This document shows positions 1 to 7,408 of a DNA stretch of 32,900 nucleotides, piece by piece. The position numbers and the translations under genes are program-made. Position 1 is the stretch's first letter. Each line of letters starts with the position of its first letter. Origin of the DNA: Armatimonadota bacterium. Its GTDB lineage: Bacteria > Armatimonadota > Fimbriimonadia > Fimbriimonadales > ATM1. The stretch lies in assembly GCA_021324165.1 (NCBI GenBank), contig JAJPJR010000008.1:1-32900 (forward strand), in the 5' to 3' direction. The notes beneath the pieces are model-generated. The model saw nothing but the letters and a program-made list of their open reading frames with translations. It had not been told where the DNA came from and did no database searches.

Positions 1-1
1 A

Positions 2-310
2 GCGGCCAATTTTCTTGATGTGGGCGGCGGCGCGCAGGCCGAACGCGTGCGCGAATGTGTTGATCTTGTTCTCAAAAACCCGCACGTCCGCGTTCTGCTG
101 ATCAATATTTTCGGCGGCATCACGCGAGGCGATGAAGTTGCGAAAGGCGTCGTCCAGGCGATCGGCGAACTGAACGTTACACTGCCGATTGTTGTGCGTG
201 TGGAAGGCACAAATGCAGCAGAAGCGCAGCGCATTCTTTCAAGCGCAAACCTCATCACCGCCGATTCGGTGCAAGAGGCAGCCGAAAAAGCCGCGGCGCT
301 CGCAGGCTAA
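2..310 (+). CDS. sucC: Succinate-CoA ligase (ADP/GDP-forming) subunit beta, C-terminal part
   Basis: The reading frame is open from the window edge and ends at TAA 308-310, giving about 102 C-terminal residues of a protein normally near 380-400 aa. It begins [10 protein letters not shown], the conserved stretch in the ligase domain of SucC, and continues with [15 protein letters not shown] and [14 protein letters not shown], both typical of the C-terminal CoA-ligase fold of the beta subunit. The enzyme makes succinate and ATP/GTP from succinyl-CoA in the cytosolic TCA cycle, as a heteromer with SucD. sucD usually follows sucC, but here the next gene is pstB on the opposite strand, so sucD must lie elsewhere. 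The stop codon overlaps that of pstB tail-to-tail (shared CTAA at 307-310). Only the 5' part is missing, cut by the window edge. Confidence 0.93.
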   Translation, partial: AANFLDVGGGAQAERVRECVDLVLKNPHVRVLLINIFGGITRGDEVAKGVVQAIGELNVTLPIVVRVEGTNAAEAQRILSSANLITADSVQEAAEKAAALAG

Positions 311-1194
311 CCGAACCTTCCGCTGATATAATCTTCGGTCTGCTTTTTGCGCGGCATCAAAAACATCGAAGGCGTAGATTGAAATTCGATGAGTTCGCCC
401 GACAAGAAAAACCCGGTGAAATCGCTCGCCCTTTGCGCCTGCTGCATGTTGTGTGTCACGATCACAACCGTGTAATCTTCCTTGAGTTCGCGAATCAACT
501 CCTCGATGCGGCCGGTGGCGATCGGGTCGAGCGCCGAACACGGCTCATCCATCAGAAGAACTTCGGGATCAACCGCAAGCACCCGCGCGATGCACAACCG
601 CTGCTGCTGTCCGCCCGAAAGCTGCAAACCGCTCGATTTGAGTTTGTCCTTAACTTCATCCCAAAGTGCGGCGCGCACCAACGATCGTTCAACAATCTGA
701 TCGAGATCGCGGCGGCTGCGAACGCCGTGCAGCCTCGGGCCGAACGCCACGTTGTCATAAATGGACATCGGAAACGGATTCGGTTTTTGAAACACCATGC
801 CGACGCGCTTTCTCAGCTGAACAACGTCCACACGGCGGTCATAAATGTCTTCGCCGTCGAGCTCGATCCGCCCGGTCATCTTTGTTCCGTCAATCAGATC
901 GTTCATTCTGTCGAAGCATCGAAGAAACGTTGACTTTCCGCAGCCCGATGGGCCGATCAGGGCAGTCGAGCGGTTGGCAGGAATGTCAATCGAAACGTTT
1001 TTGAGGGCCTGGTGATTGCCATACCAGAAGCTCACATCCACGGCACGGAGTCTTGGTGCGGGAGTCTCGATGGGGGCTGCGTCCGAAGTACCGGGGGCCT
1101 CGGATCGCAGGTTTGGGTCGGCAGTCGAAATGGCGTCCTCCAAGGTTTGCACATGCAATTGTGCAATGGCTTCCGTTAACGCAAGATTAACCAC
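307..1194 (-). CDS. pstB: Phosphate ABC transporter ATP-binding protein PstB
   Basis: This is the ATPase of the high-affinity phosphate importer PstSCAB. It shows an A-loop region ([16 protein letters not shown]), Walker [10 protein letters not shown] followed by [11 protein letters not shown] (PstB-specific), a Q-loop in [23 protein letters not shown] (also PstB-specific), signature [16 protein letters not shown], Walker [14 protein letters not shown], and the H-loop [10 protein letters not shown]. The frame stays open to a GTG at 1251, but those first 19 codons lie inside hairpin repeat A. I therefore prefer the GTG at 1192-1194 (295 aa); TTG 1158 preceded by GGAAG is another option. About 45 residues precede the conserved core, more than in E. 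coli PstB. No pstS, pstC or pstA is adjacent, so the gene looks isolated. Function is firm; the start is uncertain. Confidence 0.93.
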   Translation of the reverse strand: MVNLALTEAIAQLHVQTLEDAISTADPNLRSEAPGTSDAAPIETPAPRLRAVDVSFWYGNHQALKNVSIDIPANRSTALIGPSGCGKSTFLRCFDRMNDLIDGTKMTGRIELDGEDIYDRRVDVVQLRKRVGMVFQKPNPFPMSIYDNVAFGPRLHGVRSRRDLDQIVERSLVRAALWDEVKDKLKSSGLQLSGGQQQRLCIARVLAVDPEVLLMDEPCSALDPIATGRIEELIRELKEDYTVVIVTHNMQQAQRASDFTGFFLSGELIEFQSTPSMFLMPRKKQTEDYISGRFG

Positions 1195-1198
1195 CGGG

Positions 1199-1280
1199 AC
1201 GGTGAAGGGGGTTCTTGCATCAGCGGACCCCCTTCCGGCGCTTCGCGCCACCTTCCCCCTGATGCAGGGGGAAGGATGGA
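1199..1280. repeat. Multi-hairpin repeat, copy A
   Basis: This is an 82-bp unit repeated at 1339-1420, 140 bp downstream, with four mismatches: three inside the core 1201-1280 and one in the flanking base at 1199. It folds into three consecutive perfect stems. The first is GAAGGGGG 1204-1211 with CCCCCTTC 1228-1235. The second is GGCGC 1237-1241 with GCGCC 1245-1249. The third is CCTTCCCCCT 1251-1260 with AGGGGGAAGG 1266-1275. The three core differences from copy B all fall in loops (1226, 1261, 1264). This is the structure expected of a REP/MITE-like non-autonomous dispersed element. No transposase is present. The pstB frame reads through its left part. Confidence 0.85.
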
Positions 1281-1299
1281 TTCTATGCCAACCATGCTG

Positions 1300-1317
1300 C
1301 CCCCTGGAATCAGGGGG
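1300..1317. repeat. Small hairpin between repeats, possibly a degenerate half-unit
   Basis: The arms CCCCCT 1300-1305 and AGGGGG 1312-1317 form a perfect 6-bp stem around ggaatc. The arms and the following GAAG resemble the third stem of the flanking 82-bp repeats, which suggests a decayed partial copy lying between copies A and B. It could alternatively be an independent hairpin. Confidence 0.5.
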
Positions 1318-1338
1318 AAGCCCCGTGAGTGAAAGCGA

Positions 1339-1420
1339 ACGGTGAAGGGGGTTCTTGCATCAGCGCACCCCCTTCCGGCGCTTCGCGCCACCTTCCCCCT
1401 AATACAGGGGGAAGGATGGA
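1339..1420. repeat. Multi-hairpin repeat, copy B
   Basis: Second copy of the unit at 1199-1280, in the same orientation. The stems are GAAGGGGG 1344-1351 with CCCCCTTC 1368-1375, GGCGC 1377-1381 with GCGCC 1385-1389, and CCTTCCCCCT 1391-1400 with AGGGGGAAGG 1406-1415. It differs from copy A in the core at 1366, 1401 and 1404, all in loops, so every stem stays perfectly paired. Confidence 0.85.
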
Positions 1421-1597
1421 AATAGAGAGCTTCACGCCCTGGAACGGGGAAAACTTTGTTGAAAACCGGTTGGGTTTCGCGTGGCAATCTGGACGGAAGT
1501 TAACAGCGAGGCTAAACACCCACAAATGGAGCAAGCACGGCAAGAGCCGCGCTTCTTTCCTGGGTGTAGACTCGTCCTTGAGTAGAAGGGAACCGAC
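1421..1597 (+). promoter_or_regulatory. Non-coding leader with candidate promoter of the sigma/anti-sigma pair
   Basis: This 177-bp stretch contains no convincing gene. A -10-like TAGACT lies at 1567-1572, which would start transcription near 1579, and a Shine-Dalgarno-like AGAAGGG (1584-1590) precedes the TTG start at 1598 by about 7 nt. A TTGAAA at 1459-1464 is too far away to pair with TAGACT. No ECF-type autoregulatory promoter is clear. It is also the only plausible place, besides the repeats, for the pstB promoter on the other strand. Confidence 0.35.
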
Positions 1598-2131
1598 TTG
1601 GAGCACGATCCGTCCGGGGAGAAGCGCCTGTTGGACGCCCTGTCGAGCGGGGACCCGGCTGCCATAGCCGCAATTTATCAACTGTACGGGGAGCGGATCT
1701 TCCGATACACGTACAGAATGTTGAACAACCGTACGGACGCCGAGGATGCAACGGCCGAGACGTTCTTGCGGGTGATCCGGCGGTCGCGGGACCTCCGCGC
1801 AGACGGAGCGTTTAGAACATGGTTGTTTCGCATAGCGCGCAACTTGTGCATAGACAAGCTGCGCCAGCATCAGCTCATGGAGCTGCCGCTGGATGCGACC
1901 GTCGGTTCTGGGGAGGAGCGCACTGCGCTCAGAATCGCCGTCAGGGAGGCGCTAAACGCCCTGCCGAAGGATTATCGAGAGCCGCTGATCCTTTGTGATT
2001 TGGAAGATTTGTCGGCTCGTCAGGCGGCCGATGTGCTTGGGATTTCGGTGCCCGCGCTCAAGTCGCGGTTGTACCGGGGCCGGAGGGCGCTGAAGGATCG
2101 CCTGGGCGCCGCAATGGAGAAGGCGCTATGA
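1598..2131 (+). CDS. ECF-type sigma-70 family RNA polymerase sigma factor
   Basis: This 177-aa protein has the two-domain layout of extracytoplasmic-function sigma factors. Sigma region 2 spans about residues 20-90 (ERIFRYTYRMLNNRTDAEDATAETFLRV, then FRTWLFRIARNLCIDKLR). A short linker follows, then region 4 at about 115-172 (ALPKDYREPLILCDLEDLS, then a helix-turn-helix AADVLGISVPALKSRLYRGR). It would direct RNA polymerase to a specific regulon. The start is TTG 1598, chosen because AGAAGGG lies 7 nt upstream and no better ATG precedes region 2. It overlaps the next gene by ATGA (2128-2131), the usual coupling of an ECF sigma with its anti-sigma factor. Which stimulus it answers to cannot be read from sequence. 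Confidence 0.93.
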   Translation: MEHDPSGEKRLLDALSSGDPAAIAAIYQLYGERIFRYTYRMLNNRTDAEDATAETFLRVIRRSRDLRADGAFRTWLFRIARNLCIDKLRQHQLMELPLDATVGSGEERTALRIAVREALNALPKDYREPLILCDLEDLSARQAADVLGISVPALKSRLYRGRRALKDRLGAAMEKAL

Positions 2132-2415
2132 AAATCGAAGATGCTAAAAAACTTGTAGACCTGTTCGTAGACGACGAACTTCCGATGGAGCTCGCGTCGG
2201 AGTTCAAGCAGGCGATGTTCGAAGATGCCGAACTTCGCGAAGAAGTGGCCGAACTTCGCAATACCAAGTCCATGTTGCAGCAGGGATTCGAAGGGTTCGA
2301 GATGAGTGATGACGAACACAATCGGATCAGACGCCGAATCCTTATGGAGCTGGGAGTATCAGAAACGCCCCACTACCCAAACATCCGGCAGATGCAGCTG
2401 CCCATTGGAAGGTAA
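2128..2415 (+). CDS. Putative small anti-sigma factor (zinc-free, soluble)
   Basis: This 95-aa protein is translationally coupled (ATGA) to the preceding ECF sigma gene. The N-terminal half (DAKKLVDLFVDDELPMELASEFKQ, then AMFEDAELREEVAELR) resembles the short helical anti-sigma domain in which a 'DGEL/DDEL' turn is followed by a helix. The HxxxCxxC zinc motif of ZAS proteins is absent; there is no cysteine at all. No transmembrane helix follows, so the protein would be cytosolic. Its role rests on gene order and weak similarity. It could instead be a co-transcribed modulator of another kind. Confidence 0.6.
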   Translation: MKIEDAKKLVDLFVDDELPMELASEFKQAMFEDAELREEVAELRNTKSMLQQGFEGFEMSDDEHNRIRRRILMELGVSETPHYPNIRQMQLPIGR

Positions 2416-2458
2416 TGAGTATTCTAATCAGAAGTAAATCCATCAGAGGTGTGATTGT

Positions 2459-3568
2459 ATGACCGTTGATTGTCCCCGCCGCGATCTTTTTGAAGCCGTT
2501 CAGCTTGCGGGTTCGCCATCGTCCGGCCGCTCCACGCCGCTTCCCATTTTCCAAAACCTGTTGGTTGAAGCGGAAGACGGCAAGATGCGGCTTATCGGCT
2601 GCGACGGCGAAGTTTGGGTAGAGCGCACCCTCCCCGCCACCGTCTCTACCGGCGGCTCGCTTGCAGTGCAGGCCCGCCTGATCAGCGACATTTTGGGTCA
2701 ACTGCCCGAAGGCGACCTTCGCATCGAGCAGCCGAACGGCGCCTCGCTCAGGCTGAGCCTTGCGGCGAGCGAATACCGCGTGGTCGGCACCGCCTCAGAG
2801 GATTTCCCCGGTCTCCCCGAAGTCGCCGCCGGCGCAACCATGAGAATTAAGAAATCCGATCTGATCGGAATGGTCGAATCGGTTGATTTTGCGGTGGCGA
2901 AAGAGAATCAAGGCAGGCCGGTGCTCACCGGAGTGCTGTTCCAGTATGACGGCGAAAAGTTCAAAACCGTCGCCACCGACACTCACAGGCTCGCAGTTCG
3001 AAGCGAGAAGTTCGAAGGGTTGGGAGAGCCGGTTACGGCAGTCGTGCCCGATCGAGCGATTCAAGTCATCAAGAAACTGCCGGTTGCCGACGACCAGGAG
3101 TTGACACTGGCTTTCGGCCAAGACCGGCTGCTGGTAAACGGCGAAAGCGCACGTCTTGTCGCGCAGCTTTTGCGCGGAGATTTTCCGGCGTATGAAAGGG
3201 TGTTCCCAACCAGTTATACGCGGAAGTGGCTGTTCGACCGGGAGTCGCTGGCAGCCTCCTTGAAGCGCGCCGTGGTGCTCGCCCGCGAAAGCGCCCTTCG
3301 CGTTGTGCTGAAATCCGACGGCGATCATGTAACCCTCAGCGCGCGCAGCGAGGGATTGGGCGAAGGGAAGGAAGAACTCCAGATTGTGAAGGAAGGAAAC
3401 GATTTGGAGATCGCGTTCAACGGCCAGTATCTGTTGGATGCGCTCAAGCCGATTCAGTCGCCGGGCGTTGCGTTGGAGATGTCTGAAAACGATCGGCCCG
3501 CGCTCATCAAGCCGAGCGAAGAGGGCAGCGATTACGTTTGCGTGATTATGCCGATGGCGCTGATGTAA
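2459..3568 (+). CDS. dnaN: DNA polymerase III subunit beta (sliding clamp)
   Basis: This is a 369-aa processivity clamp, normal for the family (about 365-380), with three repeated clamp folds. Recognisable features are PIFQNLLVEAEDGKMRLIGCDGEV in the first domain, GRPVLTGVLFQYDGEKFKTVATDTHRLA in the second, and the C-terminal peptide YVCVIMPMALM, matching the clamp's conserved end (VIMPMRL in many species). The dimeric ring encircles DNA and tethers polymerase and repair proteins, MutS (also in this window) among them. The ATG at 2459 has AGAGGTG a few bases upstream. A TATTCT at 2420-2425 in the 43-bp gap could be its own -10 box. The usual neighbours dnaA and recF are absent; the clamp sits between an ECF sigma operon and argS. 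Confidence 0.97.
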   Translation: MTVDCPRRDLFEAVQLAGSPSSGRSTPLPIFQNLLVEAEDGKMRLIGCDGEVWVERTLPATVSTGGSLAVQARLISDILGQLPEGDLRIEQPNGASLRLSLAASEYRVVGTASEDFPGLPEVAAGATMRIKKSDLIGMVESVDFAVAKENQGRPVLTGVLFQYDGEKFKTVATDTHRLAVRSEKFEGLGEPVTAVVPDRAIQVIKKLPVADDQELTLAFGQDRLLVNGESARLVAQLLRGDFPAYERVFPTSYTRKWLFDRESLAASLKRAVVLARESALRVVLKSDGDHVTLSARSEGLGEGKEELQIVKEGNDLEIAFNGQYLLDALKPIQSPGVALEMSENDRPALIKPSEEGSDYVCVIMPMALM

Positions 3569-3603
3569 TCGAGCGGTTTGATTAGAGTCGCATTGCGTGA
3601 CGC

Positions 3604-5250
3604 ATGATTAGAGCGGAGCTTGCTCGAGCGCTTTCCGACGCCGTCGAGGCCATCGTGTCTGCCGGCCAACTTCCTGCCGCCGATTATCCGATTGAGATTT
3701 CGGAACCCAAGAACCCTGCGCACGGCGACTTTGCCAGTTCGTTCGCGCTCACTGCGGCGAAGTTTGCGGGCAAGTCTCCGGCGGCTATCGCTTCGTTAGT
3801 TGTCGAGCAGCTTTCCAAACTGAACTGGATCGAATCGGCAAGCGCGGCGGGACCGGGCTTCGTGAACATTCGTCTTTCGGAAAACTATTTTTGCGAATGC
3901 GCAAGAGACGCGTTCGCGGCTGGCAGCGGAATCGCACGCACAAGCAAACCGCAGCCGATGCGCGTGAACATCGAATTCGTGAGCGTGAATCCAAACGGTC
4001 CGATTCATGTGGGGCATGGGCGGGGCGCGGCATTCGGCGACACGCTTGCGCGGCTGTTGGAAGCATCGGGCGATCAGGTGTGGCGCGAGTTTTATGTGAA
4101 CGACGGCGTGAATTCGCTGCAGATGCGGCTTTTCGCCGAAAGTGTGAAAGCGCGGTATCGCGAGCTGCTGGGGCTGCCGTTCCAGTTTCCCGATGACGGC
4201 TACAAAGGCGATTATGTGATGGAAGTCGCCGAACGTTTTTTAAAGGAGTTCGGGGATTCGCATCCCGACGACGGCCTCGAGTTCTGGCAGCCGCACGCAC
4301 AGTCCATGATGCTGGAGATTCAAAAGCGCGACTTGGAGCGGTTTGGCGTGAAGTTCGACTGCTGGTTTTCGGAGCAGTCTTTGCATGATGACGGCTCCGT
4401 TTCGCGCGACATTGATGCGCTTCGCGCAAAAGGCGAACTGTACGAACAAGACGGCGCGCTGTATCTGCGCAGCACGGCGTTTGGCGATGACAAAGATCGG
4501 GTTGTGGTGCGCGCGGATGGAAGGCCGACGTACATTGCGAGCGACATCGCGTATCACAAAAACAAATTCGACCGCGGATTCGATCATCTGATTGACGTGT
4601 GGGGCGCCGATCACCACGGATATGTTCAAAGAACCCGAGCCGCGGTGCGTGCGCTGGGATATTCGGAAGATCGGTTCGAAGCGATCATCACGCAGCTGGT
4701 TAGGTTTTATGAAAACGGAAAACTGGTGGAGATGTCGAAGCGCGATGGCTCGATGGTCACGTTGGCGGAGTTGATGGATCAGGTCGGTCCGGATGTCGCG
4801 CGGTTTTTTTATTTGATGCGTTCGCACGAGGCCCACATGGAGTTCGATTTGGATTTGGCGCGAGAGCACAGCGAACGAAATCCGGTTTACTATGTTCAGT
4901 ATGCGCATGCTCGAATCTGTTCGCTCATGGCGCGGGCAAAAGAGCAGGGACTCGAGGCAGATCCGAACGCGATCGAACATCTGGAAACCCCCGAACGGGA
5001 GCTGATCAAAAAGATCTGGGATCTGCCGTTCGAAATTGCGCGCGCGGCAAATGACCGAGCCGTGCACCGCGTGGCGACGTATATCACAGAGCTCGCAAAA
5101 CAGTATCACGATTTTTATGAAAAGTGCAGGGTGATTTCGCCGGAGAATCCGAGCCGTTCAGCCGCGCGGCTGGCGCTGTGCGAAATCACGCGCACCGCGA
5201 TTCGGGAAGGTTTGAATCTGCTTGGGGTCAGCGCGCCGCAGCAGATGTGA
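3604..5250 (+). CDS. argS: Arginine-tRNA ligase
   Basis: This is a 548-aa class Ia aminoacyl-tRNA synthetase that charges tRNA-Arg. It has the N-terminal tRNA-recognition domain (about residues 1-90, PKNPAHGDFASSFAL), a HIGH-type motif HVGH at 135-138 within VNPNGPIHVGH, a KMSK-like MSKRDG in LVEMSKRDGSMVTLAELMD, and an anticodon-binding alpha-helical C-terminal domain ending in LNLLGV. Length and motif order are normal. The ATG at 3604 follows dnaN by 35 bp with no strong Shine-Dalgarno; co-transcription is likely. The stop TGA 5248-5250 abuts the stop codon of the opposite-strand pilT gene with no spacer. Confidence 0.97.
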   Translation: MIRAELARALSDAVEAIVSAGQLPAADYPIEISEPKNPAHGDFASSFALTAAKFAGKSPAAIASLVVEQLSKLNWIESASAAGPGFVNIRLSENYFCECARDAFAAGSGIARTSKPQPMRVNIEFVSVNPNGPIHVGHGRGAAFGDTLARLLEASGDQVWREFYVNDGVNSLQMRLFAESVKARYRELLGLPFQFPDDGYKGDYVMEVAERFLKEFGDSHPDDGLEFWQPHAQSMMLEIQKRDLERFGVKFDCWFSEQSLHDDGSVSRDIDALRAKGELYEQDGALYLRSTAFGDDKDRVVVRADGRPTYIASDIAYHKNKFDRGFDHLIDVWGADHHGYVQRTRAAVRALGYSEDRFEAIITQLVRFYENGKLVEMSKRDGSMVTLAELMDQVGPDVARFFYLMRSHEAHMEFDLDLAREHSERNPVYYVQYAHARICSLMARAKEQGLEADPNAIEHLETPERELIKKIWDLPFEIARAANDRAVHRVATYITELAKQYHDFYEKCRVISPENPSRSAARLALCEITRTAIREGLNLLGVSAPQQM

Positions 5251-6318
5251 TCATTTGCGTTCGTCGGCCAAGCGTTCGAACTCGTTGCGGTCCTTTGCTT
5301 TCATTGCGGCCTCTTCGCGGGTTACGGATTTTTCCAGAACAAGGCGCGCCAAAAACTGATCGAGCGTGTGCATGCCCAGTCTCGCGCCGGTTTGCAGAAT
5401 CGAAGAGATCTGATACGTTTTGTTTTCGCGAATCAGATTGCGGATTGCGCCCACGGCGTTCAGCACTTCGAACGCCGCGACTCGGCCGCGCCCGTCAGCG
5501 CGTTTGACCAGCGTCTGCGAAATGACGCCCACCAAATTCACCGACAGCTGCATGCGAATCTGCTGCTGTTGATGGATGGGGAACACGTCAATCACACGGT
5601 CAACGGTCTGCACGGCGTCAACGGTGTGAAGGGTTCCAAACACCAGGTGTCCTGTTTCGGCGGCGGTGATGGCGAGTTGAATCGTTTCAAGATCGCGCAT
5701 TTCGCCCACAAGAATCACATCGGGGTCTTGGCGCAGCACGAATTTCAGTGCGTTCGCAAAACTGAGCGTATCGAAATCCAACTCTCTTTGGCGGATCAGT
5801 GCTTTGTGATCTTCGTGGATGAACTCGATCGGGTCCTCAACGGTTACGATGTGGCAGGGCTCGCGCTTGTTGATGTAATCAATGCAGGCGGCTTGCGTTG
5901 TGGATTTTCCGCTTCCTGCCGGACCGGTAACAAGGATCAGCCCCCGCGGGCGTTCGCAAAACGATTTGACGATGTTGGGAAGCCCGAGGTCGGAAAGCGT
6001 TAGAATCTCGAACGGAATCACGCGAAACGCGGCTTGCACCAGCCCTTTTTGTTGATAAATGTTTCCGCGGAAGCGCGATAGTCCTTCGATCTCATAAGCG
6101 AAGTCGAGTTCGAGGTCGCGTTCGAACCGTCGCTTCTGCTGTTCGTTCACGACCTGAAAAATCTCATCGCGGGCAGTTTCCGGCGTGAAAGGCTGTTCGT
6201 CTTCCAACTGAATGAGTTCGCCGTGAATGCGCACATACGGCTTCGAGTCGGCCTTGATGTGAAGGTCGGACGCAAGCATCTCCACGGTGCGCCGCAGAAG
6301 GGTTTCGATCCTACCCAT
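5251..6318 (-). CDS. pilT: Type IV pilus twitching motility ATPase PilT (third of three)
   Basis: This 355-aa GspE/PilT-superfamily hexameric ATPase is expected to power pilus retraction at the inner membrane. It shows an N-terminal PAS-like domain (ASDLHIKADSKPYVRIHGEL), Walker A GPAGSGKST (about 132-140), Asp box TVEDPIEFIH, Walker B DPDVILVGEMRD, His box ETGHLVFGTLHT, and a perfect AIRNLIRE motif, needed for retraction in PilT. I chose ATG 6318 over 6336 because GGAGGG sits 8 nt upstream and because it gives an 8-bp ATGGGTAG overlap with the previous pilT. Of the three paralogues it is closest to classical PilT in the C-terminal motif. Confidence 0.95.
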   Translation of the reverse strand: MGRIETLLRRTVEMLASDLHIKADSKPYVRIHGELIQLEDEQPFTPETARDEIFQVVNEQQKRRFERDLELDFAYEIEGLSRFRGNIYQQKGLVQAAFRVIPFEILTLSDLGLPNIVKSFCERPRGLILVTGPAGSGKSTTQAACIDYINKREPCHIVTVEDPIEFIHEDHKALIRQRELDFDTLSFANALKFVLRQDPDVILVGEMRDLETIQLAITAAETGHLVFGTLHTVDAVQTVDRVIDVFPIHQQQQIRMQLSVNLVGVISQTLVKRADGRGRVAAFEVLNAVGAIRNLIRENKTYQISSILQTGARLGMHTLDQFLARLVLEKSVTREEAAMKAKDRNEFERLADERK

Positions 6319-7402
6319 TTTGCGAGCCCTCCACAAGTCCCAAGTTCATCGCGCGCCGCGAGAATTCCGAGGGCGCCTGGCTCTTTGCGAGCGCGTTTTC
6401 ATAATCCACCACGCCGTCTTTCACAAGCGAGAGCAGATGTCCGTCGAGCGTCTGCATGCCGTGTTCGGCGCCGGTTTGAATGTCCAGATAAAGCTGGTGG
6501 GTTTTGCCTTCGCGAATCAGCGTGCGAACCGCGGGTGTGCAGACCAGAATCTCGAACGCGGCGGTTCTTCCTGTTCCGTCCTTTGTGGGCAGAAGCGTTT
6601 GGCTGACCACGGCCTGCAGCGTTACGGAAAGCTGAGTGCGAATCTGCGCCTGCTGATCGGGCGGGAAAACGTCCACAATGCGGTCAATGGTCTGCGCGGC
6701 ATCAACGGTGTGCAAAGTGGACATCACCAGGTGTCCAGTTTCGGCTGCGGTGATTGCCAGTTGGATGGTTTCCAGATCGCGCATCTCACCGACCAGAATC
6801 ACGTCAGGATTCTGCCGCATAACGTGTTTCAGCGCATCGGCAAAACTGTGGGTGTCCACACCGAGTTCACGCTGATTGATGATGCTCACTTTGTCAGTGT
6901 GCATATATTCGATCGGGTCTTCGATGGTCATCACGTGCAGTTTGCGGTTCGTGTTGATGTGGTGCACCATCGCCGCAAGGGTTGTGCTTTTGCCCGAGCC
7001 TGTGGGGCCGGTTACCAAGATCAGGCCCCGAGGCAGAAGCGCAAGAGTCTTTGTAACTTCAGGGAGTCCGAGTTCGTCAATCGTCCGAATTTTGAAAGGG
7101 ATGACACGGAACACCGCGCCCATCTCTCCCCGCTGCCACAGCATGTTCACGCGAAATCGGCTGAGTCCGGGAACTTGATACGAAAGGTCGAGTTCCTTGT
7201 ACGATTCGAGCCTTGCCCATCGTTCTTCGTTCAGAACGGATCGCAGCAGCGTTTCTGACTGTTCAGAAGTCAGCACGTCGTGATCGGTGCGCGTGAGTTT
7301 GCCATGCACACGCATGATGGGCGGGAGGCCGGGTTTGATATGGAGGTCGCTCGCGTCCCGGCTGACGAGTTCCCTCAGAAGATCGTCTATCGTCGGCTGC
7401 AT
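6311..7402 (-). CDS. pilT: Type IV pilus twitching motility ATPase PilT (second of three)
   Basis: This 363-aa protein has the full PilT set: ASDLHIKPGLPPIMRVHGKL near the N-terminus, Walker A GPTGSGKST (132-140), Asp box TIEDPIEYMH, Walker B NPDVILVGEMRD, and His box ETGHLVMSTLHT. The retraction motif reads AVRTLIRE, a mild variant of AIRNLIRE. The start ATG 7402 lies 6 bp after the stop of the first pilT, and its 3' end overlaps the third, so the three form one transcription unit. Because it resembles the third copy (long shared blocks such as DLETIQLAITAAETGHLV), the two probably arose by a more recent duplication than the first. Confidence 0.95.
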   Translation of the reverse strand: MQPTIDDLLRELVSRDASDLHIKPGLPPIMRVHGKLTRTDHDVLTSEQSETLLRSVLNEERWARLESYKELDLSYQVPGLSRFRVNMLWQRGEMGAVFRVIPFKIRTIDELGLPEVTKTLALLPRGLILVTGPTGSGKSTTLAAMVHHINTNRKLHVMTIEDPIEYMHTDKVSIINQRELGVDTHSFADALKHVMRQNPDVILVGEMRDLETIQLAITAAETGHLVMSTLHTVDAAQTIDRIVDVFPPDQQAQIRTQLSVTLQAVVSQTLLPTKDGTGRTAAFEILVCTPAVRTLIREGKTHQLYLDIQTGAEHGMQTLDGHLLSLVKDGVVDYENALAKSQAPSEFSRRAMNLGLVEGSQNG

Positions 7403-7408
7403 TTGACC

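Noticed and set aside
1204-1275. Hairpins as Rho-independent terminators of pstB or the sigma operon
   Set aside because: No U-tract follows the stems, and the positions are upstream, not downstream, of both neighbouring genes.
1199-1420. Repeats as a CRISPR array
   Set aside because: Only two long units with internal hairpins and one unequal spacer containing a partial repeat; no cas genes.
6319-6336. pilT start at ATG 6336
   Set aside because: ATG 6318 has GGAGGG at an ideal 8 nt and a shorter overlap with the upstream gene; the six extra residues have no family match.
6287-7258. 323-residue plus-strand open frame opposite the second pilT, and similar long frames opposite the other pilT genes
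   Set aside because: The opposite strand encodes complete PilT proteins; the similar frames recur over each paralogue simply because the sense sequences are similar.
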